A program made the position numbers and the translations under genes. A stretch of 23,224 bases of DNA from Cyanobacteria bacterium UBA8803. Its GTDB lineage: Bacteria > Cyanobacteriota > Cyanobacteriia > Cyanobacteriales > Coleofasciculaceae. Below the pieces are notes generated by a model. It was not told the origin of the DNA. It did not search any database and saw only the letters and a list, made by a program, of their open reading frames with translations. This document shows, one piece after another, positions 1-7,086 of this stretch (its first letter is position 1; the number at the start of each line of letters is the position of its first letter). The stretch is from assembly GCA_003505715.1 (NCBI GenBank), contig DNXU01000445.1, positions 8,589 through 31,812 on the forward strand. The letters run 5' to 3'.

Positions 1-72
1 GGGGCGTTTGCGTAAGTCCTAGTCTTAAGTCTTTATAGCTTTGTCCCAGTGGCTGAGAAAGAAGTCGGTTAA

Positions 73-1386
<1,314 letters not shown>

Positions 1387-1388
1387 AG

Positions 1389-1419
1389 CGGTTAGGGTGG
1401 GCAATGCCCGCCCTGGCCG
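1389..1419 (+). terminator. Hairpin after ahcY, probable transcription terminator or mRNA 3' end
   Basis: A 14-bp stem (1389-1402 with 1406-1419, three G-U pairs when read on the plus strand, loop AAT) begins two bases after the ahcY stop codon. The tract after it is only weakly T-rich (TTTGCAAATTTT), so it is not a textbook intrinsic terminator. GGGTGGGCAATGCCC-type palindromes are frequent between cyanobacterial genes and may act as 3'-end stabilisers or as dispersed repeats. The position is what supports the terminator call. Confidence 0.5.
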
Positions 1420-1795
1420 TTTGCAAATTTTCGATGAAGATTACCACTGCCTAATTCCGATCGGCTCTAAAACCTGCTAGAGTTGAGCAAATTTGGCAAT
1501 GTAGAGGAATTTACTTTGACCAATTTTATGGTAAGACAGGTTTATAAGAAGAATTCTCGTTTAGGCGAGACCAGGGAGTGCCAAAATTTGGGTAATCTCT
1601 TCGAGCCAGACCCCTTACGCAAGTTGGGGGCTATTTGTGTTAGCCCTGACGGCGCGACAGCGAGGTAATTGAAAAGGGTGGCATTTTCCTCGGCAGAAGT
1701 GGGGAGTTTTTTTGTGAACTTTTCAGTTGCAATTACCCAGAACGAATCCCTAAAAATCTCCCTCTCCAAAAGTCCCTCTCCCTATTCTCAAAATA
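1420..1795. other. Intergenic region between ahcY and the ExoD-family gene
   Basis: I see no gene here. Open frames of 61 codons on the plus strand and 75 codons on the minus strand overlap each other in 1483-1769, but neither shows a recognisable motif or a ribosome-binding site. A short CTCG/CGAG hairpin lies near 1557-1570. The promoter of the downstream ExoD-family gene presumably lies in the AT-rich part at 1690-1795, but no hexamer pair stands out. Confidence 0.5.
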
Positions 1796-2419
1796 ATGTC
1801 CCGACTCTCTGTAGATTTACACCGCTTTTTATTTGAAGAAGAAAGATCGCCAAAAGTCTGTTTAGCAGATGTGCTAGACATAGGCGGAGAACGAATCTTT
1901 GGTTTTGTATTTGCCTTACTGGGGTTGATTTTAGCTTTACCCTTTCCAATACCAGGTCATGCGATTCCCATTGGATTCATTATCTTAGTACTGGCCATTC
2001 AGCTGATTGTAGGTGCCAAAACTCCTTGGCTGCCGAAAGGGTTGATCCAGAAACCGATACCCCTGGAGACTGTTCAAGGAGTGATGAAGAAGGGCATTCC
2101 CTGGTTGGAACGAATTGAAATTTTATCCCGTCCTCGCATGACCTATATCTGTACGGGTTTTACGGGTCGTATCGCGATTGGCATAGCCCTAACCATCATG
2201 GCACTTTTTATCATGGTTCCCCTACCTGTCTTCAATACGGTAGCAGGTTTTGGTGTTCTGATTACTGGTCTTGGCCTGCTTGATGACGATGGTGTAATTT
2301 GTCTGGCAGGTTTGGTGGTTTGTGGAATTTCTGCTGCGGTTTGTGCTTCCTTACTAATTGGTATTGTCTGGGGTGGTTCTAGTATGCTTGACCTGTTTAA
2401 GCATAAACTGGGTCATTAA
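1796..2419 (+). CDS. ExoD-family exopolysaccharide-synthesis membrane protein
   Basis: The 207-residue product is an integral membrane protein of the ExoD family, named after a rhizobial gene needed for normal exopolysaccharide production. Its biochemical activity is not established. The family pattern is clear: a soluble N-terminus, the segment DVLDIGGERIFGFVFALLGL, the proline-rich LPFPIPGHAIPIG turn between two hydrophobic helices (about residues 34-72), then further hydrophobic segments at about 123-145, 147-163 and 166-195. The length is normal for the family, so the gene appears intact. The ATG at 1796 starts the conserved MSRLSVDLHRFL region. The last 14 bases overlap, in another frame, the start of a DedA C-terminal remnant, so a rearrangement junction lies at or near the end of this gene. 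The final residues may have been altered by that event. Confidence 0.85.
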   Translation: MSRLSVDLHRFLFEEERSPKVCLADVLDIGGERIFGFVFALLGLILALPFPIPGHAIPIGFIILVLAIQLIVGAKTPWLPKGLIQKPIPLETVQGVMKKGIPWLERIEILSRPRMTYICTGFTGRIAIGIALTIMALFIMVPLPVFNTVAGFGVLITGLGLLDDDGVICLAGLVVCGISAAVCASLLIGIVWGGSSMLDLFKHKLGH

Positions 2420-2621
2420 TGGGTACTATTTGGGACGAGTGATTCCAGATGTCGATAAGTATTTGTTGCCGATTGTTGTGGGGATTATTATTATCTCTAT
2501 TCTGCCCTCCCTTATTCATCTGATTAAAGAAAATCGCTCAAATCAACAGTTCACTGCACAGGATGGCGATTACTCCAGGGATATCAGCCAAGGTCAGAAA
2601 TCACCTCAATCAAAACCGTAA
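2406..2621 (+). pseudogene. C-terminal remnant of a DedA-family membrane protein
   Basis: This frame differs from both the upstream ExoD-family gene and the downstream helicase gene. It encodes NWVINGYYLGRV, then a hydrophobic helix containing VVGIIIISILPSLIHLIK, then a polar tail. That pattern matches the C-terminal end of DedA-family proteins such as E. coli YqjA and YghB, in which a GYFxG motif is followed by a last helix ending in a (V/I)SILP motif and a basic tail. DedA proteins are about 200 residues long and act in membrane-potential homeostasis and lipid carrier recycling. Only the last 60 or so residues are present. The N-terminal part and the catalytic-type charged residues of the family are absent, and no start codon precedes the homologous part except inside the ExoD-family gene. 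The fragment also overlaps the first 59 bases of the next gene. I call it a broken gene left by a deletion; a short expressed peptide is less likely. Confidence 0.7.
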
Positions 2622-5283
2622 GTTCATCACCACTGAACCTTTGGGGAAGGGTGGCGAAGGGGGTGAGCAAAAAGCTTGGGATGCGGTTCGCGATGCCTTT
2701 GCTACCAGGGACTGTATTGGTTACTGGCGCTATCCCATTTTTTCTAAAGTTGGCAAGTCTCGCAAAGAACCGGACATTCTGATTGCTGACTCTCAGCTTG
2801 GTTTAATCGTCATCGAAATCAAATCCGTCATCATTGACCAGATTTTAGCGATCAGAGGTCATCGCTGGGAGTTCCAAAACTATTACACCACTAGCAGCAA
2901 TCCCTACGAGCAAGCGGAACATCAGCTATTTGCCTTGTTGGGATATTGCGATCGCGAACTAATTCTCCGCCGCCAAGTTACGGGCCGTGCCCTAGTTTGC
3001 CTACCCTTGATTACCGAGGAACAATGGTATGAGAGTGGTTTTTTCCAACTCCCCAGTTGTCCCCCAATTATTTTTCAAGACCAACTTGAGGCAATAGAGA
3101 GTGGAAAAGGGCAGTTAATCACAGGATCTACAACTACCTGCTCCCTCATCGAGCTGATTGGACAAAGCCCTCCTATTATTAAAGGTGCCCACCTAACAGG
3201 GGAACAGTGGCAGTTACTCAAAGCTGTGATCGGCGGTACTCCTGTTTTCCGCAAAAAGGGTTCGGCAGGAACAGGGCAGGGGTTGTTACACCATGGGCAT
3301 ATAAATAAGCAAACTCGTGCCAGTGTTCTTGCCCAAGCGAGGCAGAGCCGATCGGAATTCGATTTACAGCAAGAACATATTGGTAAGGAAATTCCCCCAG
3401 GGCCGCAGCGAATTCGGGGAATTGCTGGGTCGGGGAAAACGGTGCTGTTATGTCAGAAAGCGGCTCATATGCACCTGAAGCATCCAGATTGGGATGTTGC
3501 CTTGGTATTTTTCAGCCGCAGTTTGTACCCTACGATAATTCACCAGATAGATAAGTGGTTGCGGCGTTTTAGTGGGAATGAGGTGGGGTATGAGGCCAAG
3601 AATACAAAATTGCAGGTACTTCACGCTTGGGGAGCTAAAAAGCAACCTGGACTTTACAGTCAGATTTGTAAAGCAGCAGGAGTTAAACGCCTTACCGTTA
3701 GCGATACCCAAAGCAAGCAACCCAACGAATCTTTAGCAGAGGTGTGCGCTCAGCTATTACAGGACGCACGGATTCCCCAATTATACGATGCCATATTAAT
3801 TGATGAAGGTCAAGACCTGATGGTAGACGATCGCCTGAAGATTCAGGGTAAGCAACCTTTCTATTGGATGGCCTATCAAGCCTTACGACCCGTTGACCTC
3901 GCTCAACCGGAACAGCGGCGTTTAATCTGGGGGTACGACGAAGCCCAAAGCTTGGAAAGTTTAACTATCCCGAACGCGAGCGAGTTGTTTGGGGAAGACT
4001 TGGGGCATTTGGTTACGGGGCAGTATGCGGGTGGGATTAGAAAGAGTGAAATCATGCATTGCTGTTACCGCACTCCCGGCCCTATTCTCACGGCAGCTCA
4101 TGGCATTGGTATGGGGTTGCTGCGTCAGGGTGGGATGCTGACAGGCATTACCCGTGCCGAAGATTGGCAAGCGATCGGTTATGAGGTAACTGGGCGTTTT
4201 ACTCCCGGTCAGCAAATTATCCTGAGACGCCCTCCGGAAAACTCCCCCAATCTGATACCGGAACTGTGGGATGGACCGGTGTTGGAGTTTATCGCCTATC
4301 GATCCCGTCAGGAAGAATTGACGGCCTTAGCTGACAACATTCTCTACAATCTTCGCCATGATGGACTCAAACCTAGCCGGGAGATTCTGGTGGTGGTTTT
4401 AGGCAGTGGTTTCGAGGCGATGCAACTGGAAACGAATGTCGGGGAGTTCTTGATGTCTCAGGGAATTGATATTTACATTCCCAGCACAGTTGACTGCAAT
4501 ATCCTGCAAATCGATAAAGATCGCCGCGATCCGAATCAGTTTTGGTGTGAGGGCGGGGTGACGGTATCGCGCATCCACCGTGCTAAGGGTAATGAGGCGG
4601 ATATGGTGTACGTGGTGGGGTTGGACAATGTGGCGAAGGATGAGAGCAATCTTCAGTTGCGGAATCAGCTATTTGTAGCCCTGACGCGAGCAAAGGGTTG
4701 GGTGAAGTTGAGTGGGGTGGGTGCCTATCCAATGTATGAGGAGATGTGGCGGGTGATGCAGAGTGGGGACAGGTTCGTTTTTACCTTTCGGCATCCGCCG
4801 CAGCGGGAGATTAGCGTGACGGATGCTGGAGAAATGCGATCGCGCTATGAAGCTGGGGGCAGAAATTTTCAGAATGCCGATCTGGCAGGGGCGCGGTTAG
4901 CTGGGGTGGATTTGCGGGATGCTAATTTAATTGGGGCGATTCTTCGGGGTGCTGATTTACAGAATGCCCGGTTGGATGGAGCTAAGTTAGTCATTGCGGA
5001 TTTGAGTGGGGCGGATTTGAGTTATGGGAGTTTGCAGAAAGCGAAGTTGGTAGGAGCCAATTTGCAGGAGGCGCGGTTGAGGGGTGCGGATTTGAGTTGG
5101 GCGACGTTGGGGAATGCGGATTTAAGGAAGGCTGAGTTGGTTGGTGCGGATTTGAGCGGAGTGAATTTAAGTGGGGCCGATTTGAGTGGAGCCGATTTGA
5201 GTGGGGCAAATCTGAGTAAGGCGGATTTAAGTGATGCGAATTTGAGCGGGGCAAAGATGCCGGATGGGAGTGTTAGCGAGTAG
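2563..5283 (+). CDS. NERD nuclease-superfamily 1 helicase-pentapeptide repeat fusion protein
   Basis: The 906-residue product has three parts. Residues about 30-135 form a NERD (nuclease-related) domain: GEQKAWDA, then Asp71 in KEPDILI and Glu85/Lys87 in IVIEIKS, the acidic-acidic-lysine pattern of restriction-type endonucleases. Residues about 275-745 form a UvrD/Rep-like superfamily-1 helicase, with Walker A GIAGSGKT at 286-293, Walker B LIDEGQD at about 412-418, the VSRIHRAKGNEADMVYV motif, and motif VI VALTRAK at 705-711. Residues about 764-902 are pentapeptide repeats of the A(D/N)LSG type, predicted to fold as a right-handed beta-helix. The protein probably acts on DNA in the cytoplasm. 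NERD-helicase fusions are known in bacteria and some act in phage defence, but no role is proven here. The start at 2563 is the ATG that gives the complete NERD domain, with only a weak CACAGG upstream. Transcription from the ExoD-family promoter is possible. Confidence 0.9.
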   Translation: MAITPGISAKVRNHLNQNRKFITTEPLGKGGEGGEQKAWDAVRDAFATRDCIGYWRYPIFSKVGKSRKEPDILIADSQLGLIVIEIKSVIIDQILAIRGHRWEFQNYYTTSSNPYEQAEHQLFALLGYCDRELILRRQVTGRALVCLPLITEEQWYESGFFQLPSCPPIIFQDQLEAIESGKGQLITGSTTTCSLIELIGQSPPIIKGAHLTGEQWQLLKAVIGGTPVFRKKGSAGTGQGLLHHGHINKQTRASVLAQARQSRSEFDLQQEHIGKEIPPGPQRIRGIAGSGKTVLLCQKAAHMHLKHPDWDVALVFFSRSLYPTIIHQIDKWLRRFSGNEVGYEAKNTKLQVLHAWGAKKQPGLYSQICKAAGVKRLTVSDTQSKQPNESLAEVCAQLLQDARIPQLYDAILIDEGQDLMVDDRLKIQGKQPFYWMAYQALRPVDLAQPEQRRLIWGYDEAQSLESLTIPNASELFGEDLGHLVTGQYAGGIRKSEIMHCCYRTPGPILTAAHGIGMGLLRQGGMLTGITRAEDWQAIGYEVTGRFTPGQQIILRRPPENSPNLIPELWDGPVLEFIAYRSRQEELTALADNILYNLRHDGLKPSREILVVVLGSGFEAMQLETNVGEFLMSQGIDIYIPSTVDCNILQIDKDRRDPNQFWCEGGVTVSRIHRAKGNEADMVYVVGLDNVAKDESNLQLRNQLFVALTRAKGWVKLSGVGAYPMYEEMWRVMQSGDRFVFTFRHPPQREISVTDAGEMRSRYEAGGRNFQNADLAGARLAGVDLRDANLIGAILRGADLQNARLDGAKLVIADLSGADLSYGSLQKAKLVGANLQEARLRGADLSWATLGNADLRKAELVGADLSGVNLSGADLSGADLSGANLSKADLSDANLSGAKMPDGSVSE

Positions 5284-5299
5284 TAGAAAACGGGGAACA

Positions 5300-5364
5300 G
5301 ACTTATTCAGCAAGCCCTAATTAATCCATCGGTTGTTTTCTGGAGACTTATTCAGCAAGCCCTA
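5300..5364. repeat. Two 20-bp direct repeats, 45 bp apart
   Basis: GACTTATTCAGCAAGCCCTA occurs exactly at 5300-5319 and again at 5345-5364, just after the stop of the helicase fusion gene. The unrelated 25-bp spacer shows that this is not a simple tandem array. The reverse complement begins TAGGGCTTGCTGAATAAGTC, which resembles the end of an insertion-sequence terminal repeat. No transposase gene is present, so an excised or decayed element is only a possibility. Confidence 0.6.
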
Positions 5365-5557
5365 TATCCCTCTTCTGTCACTCTCGTCAGAGCAAAATCT
5401 GAAACCCTTACACAGAAAGATTTCCATAATTTAGCTGAAGGGGTGACGAGTAAGCTGAAGCCTTGCTCAAACAAGCTTTCTACCCCATTGACCTACACAA
5501 AAATATCAGCTTATTGACAGGCTTGTTGAGAATGAGTTGTTGAACCCCCCTATTCTT

Positions 5558-5576
5558 AATAATGATAATCATTGGC
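5558..5576 (+). promoter_or_regulatory. Fur-box-like 19-mer in the left arm
   Basis: AATAATGATAATCATTGGC matches the classical Fur-box consensus GATAATGATAATCATTATC at 16 of 19 positions. It faces no clear gene start, which lowers the chance that it is a working operator. AT-rich palindromes of this type can also arise as part of the repeat element itself. Confidence 0.3.
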
Positions 5577-5583
5577 GAGGGGT

Positions 5584-5625
5584 GGGAGGGCGAGGTACAC
5601 CTCGCCCTCCCAGATTGACTTTTTT
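5584..5625 (+). terminator. GC-rich hairpin with T-run (left arm)
   Basis: A perfect 12-bp stem (GGGAGGGCGAGG at 5584-5595 with 5600-5611, loop TACA) is followed after 8 bases by six Ts at 5620-5625. It could end transcription reading through from the helicase fusion gene, although it lies 300 bases past that stop. The long gap between stem and T-run is atypical. The equivalent hairpin of the right arm (6017-6050) has one C-C mismatch. Confidence 0.4.
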
Positions 5626-5646
5626 GACCTGACCAAAAAAGGGGAA

Positions 5647-5847
5647 TTAGAAATCAGCTTGAATCAGAGCCATAGCCCTCAAACCTCTTTGAAAAAACGT
5701 TCGCTTATTCGGTCGAATAATCATTAAATTCTTCACCCAATCGCTACAGGCTTCTAGAGCGGCAATCCACATCTGTCCGTACAAACCTACCCAGAAATTG
5801 CTGTAATTGCAATGACGCTGACTACGAATAAATTGTTTTGCTTCCAT
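5647..5847 (-). CDS. Doubtful 66-residue hypothetical protein inside the inverted repeat
   Basis: The frame starts at ATG 5847 and encodes a 66-residue product beginning MEAKQFIRSQRHCNYSNFW, with three tryptophans and a basic segment RPNKRTFFQRGLR. I do not recognise it. It has no evident ribosome-binding site, no signal peptide and no clear transmembrane helix. It occupies the centre of the inverted-repeat element, so it could be a fragment of a lost cargo or transposase gene. Chance is an equally good explanation for a frame of this size. Confidence 0.2.
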   Translation of the reverse strand: MEAKQFIRSQRHCNYSNFWVGLYGQMWIAALEACSDWVKNLMIIRPNKRTFFQRGLRAMALIQADF

Positions 5848-5925
5848 TCTAAGGTTAGCAGTTGAGATGCACTAAGTTGAGAGTTGAGACAGTTGAGATA
5901 CAATTCGGGAAGCATTTTTAGATGG

Positions 5926-5959
5926 GCGGTTTTGTTGAGAACAACGACCGCTCTTTTTT
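5926..5959 (+). terminator. Possible intrinsic terminator inside the inverted repeat
   Basis: The stem GCGGT (5926-5930) with ACCGC (5947-5951) continues past a small internal loop into TTGTT/AACAA around a GAG loop. It is followed almost at once by a six-T run at 5954-5959. The shape is that of a rho-independent terminator on the plus strand, but no plus-strand gene lies directly upstream, so the transcript it would serve is unknown. Confidence 0.35.
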
Positions 5960-6056
5960 ACCACGTTTATCTGTAAACCAAGAGCTGGAAGAAGGCTCAT
6001 GAAACTAAAAAAGTATGGAGGAAGGGCGAGGTATACCTCCCCCTTCCTCCCCCCTC

Positions 6057-6075
6057 GGTGGTGATTATCATTATC
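6057..6075 (-). promoter_or_regulatory. Fur-box-like 19-mer in the right arm
   Basis: On the minus strand this reads GATAATGATAATCACCACC, 16 of 19 matches to the Fur-box consensus. It is the mirror-image counterpart of the box at 5558-5576. Together with adjacent bases it forms a palindrome with arms GTGATTAT and ATAATCAC (6060-6083). It lies about 150 bp beyond the foldase stop codon, so it is not placed to control that gene. Confidence 0.28.
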
Positions 6076-6228
6076 AATAATCACCCCTGTCCAAAAGCTC
6101 ATTATCAATAAACCTGTCAATAAGCTGATATCTTTTCATCGGTCGATGGGGTAGAAAGCTGATTTCATTAAGCTTTCAGCTTGCTTGTCACCCCTTGAGC
6201 TTTATCTGGCTTGTCAACCCTTCAGATT

Positions 6229-7005
6229 TCAGACCGTTTGCTCAGTTCCTTTCCAATTTAATTGGACATTCATACTTTGCAATTTCTCTTTCAACCATTC
6301 CTCAAACAGATGAGTTTCTAAATCCCGCTTCAGAGAACCTTCTAGGACAGCAGGCAGTAGTTGTTCGACTTTCAGCAAACAATACCGACCCTCAATCTTT
6401 ATAGGTCCAATAATTTGCCCTAGTTGTGCATTCTCTGTTGCCTTGCGGATGATTTCTGGCATTTGAGAGCGAATGATTGGCCCCATGACACCACCCACTA
6501 CAGCGTCATCGACCATCGAGTGTTTTTTAGCTAGCTGGGTAAAGTCAGCACCTTGTTGCTCAACTTGTTCTTTTAAGTCTTGAGCAACTTCTGGATGGTC
6601 TACGACAATTCGAGAGAGTACAACACGGTCTAAATTATCTTGATTTTGTACAAAGTATTTTTGTACTTTTAACGCTGTAACCTTTTCTTTCAGATTTTCT
6701 TGTTTAATCCGAAAACTTACCTGCTGTTTGAAAATCTCATAACTAATTCCATTTATCAATAGCCATTTTTGGAAGCTTTCAGGGCTAGTTAACTGCTGTT
6801 GCAAGCGAAATTCAAGGATAAATTGTTCTACAATCTCAGCTTCCGGTTCGGGAATTTCTAAAGCTTGAATTTCGTTTTCTAAAATATACTGCTGGGCAAT
6901 TTCTAAGATGACCGTTGATAATTTACCAGCCGTGCGGAGATAGCTAAGCGATTGCTCTAAAGATAAACTTACACTGTCGAGTGTTACAAAATTGTTAATG
7001 TCCAT
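6229..7005 (-). CDS. Parvulin-type peptidyl-prolyl isomerase (foldase)
   Basis: The 258-residue product is a SurA/PrsA-like foldase without a signal peptide. Residues 1-115 are helical and resemble the N-terminal chaperone part (LSYLRTAGKLSTVILEIAQQYI, then a long polar helical region). Residues about 127-216 are a PpiC/rotamase domain, recognisable from VVLSRIVV, FTQLAKKHSMVDDAVVGGVMGPI and GQIIGPIKIEGRYCLLKVEQ. The C-terminus is an amphipathic helix (LFEEWLKEKLQSMN). Cyanobacterial proteins of this architecture are often encoded beside type I secretion genes and are thought to help exported substrates fold. Here the gene lies 81 bp after the giant protease gene on the same strand, so the protease is its likely client and the two probably share a transcript. 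The ATG at 7005 gives the expected N-terminus, with no strong ribosome-binding site. The stop codon lies within the right arm of the inverted repeat. Confidence 0.85.
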   Translation of the reverse strand: MDINNFVTLDSVSLSLEQSLSYLRTAGKLSTVILEIAQQYILENEIQALEIPEPEAEIVEQFILEFRLQQQLTSPESFQKWLLINGISYEIFKQQVSFRIKQENLKEKVTALKVQKYFVQNQDNLDRVVLSRIVVDHPEVAQDLKEQVEQQGADFTQLAKKHSMVDDAVVGGVMGPIIRSQMPEIIRKATENAQLGQIIGPIKIEGRYCLLKVEQLLPAVLEGSLKRDLETHLFEEWLKEKLQSMNVQLNWKGTEQTV

Positions 7006-7041
7006 TGGAAAATATTTACTAATCAGTGTAATTGAATTTGG

Positions 7042-7077
7042 GGGGCAGGTTGGAATTATTCCTAATTTACCCGCCCC
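7042..7077 (-). promoter_or_regulatory. Intercistronic hairpin between the protease and foldase genes
   Basis: Read on the minus strand, GGGGCGGGT (7069-7077) pairs with ACCTGCCCC (7042-7050) over 9 bp with one G-U pair. A smaller GGAA/TTCC stem sits inside the loop. It lies just after the stop of the giant gene and before the foldase start, and no T-run follows. It may partly terminate transcription or protect the upstream message, lowering foldase expression relative to its client. Confidence 0.45.
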
Positions 7078-7086
7078 GTATCCATG

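Larger units (their letters stand above)
5388..6243. repeat. Large imperfect inverted repeat enclosing about 400 bp
   Basis: The left arm (about 5388-5614) matches the reverse complement of the right arm (about 6014-6243), by eye at roughly three quarters identity. The best blocks are AAGGGGTGAC (5438-5447), GCTTTCTACCCCAT (5475-5488), ATATCAGCTTATTGACAGG (5503-5521), AATGATAATCA (5561-5571) and CGAGGGG (5576-5582). Each arm ends inward in its own hairpin. The right arm runs into the last codons of the foldase gene, whose stop is at 6229-6231. No target-site duplication is visible. It could be a non-autonomous transposable element, or an old inverted duplication of a gene's 3' flank. The enclosed 5615-6013 contains only one doubtful reading frame. 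Confidence 0.75.

Noticed and set aside
1483..1769. Two overlapping opposite-strand frames of 61 and 75 codons after ahcY
   Set aside because: They occupy the same bases on opposite strands, have no ribosome-binding site or recognisable motif, and lie in ordinary intergenic sequence.
4991..5254. Minus-strand 87-codon frame rich in Asn, Ser, Pro and His
   Set aside because: It is the antisense shadow of the pentapeptide repeats.
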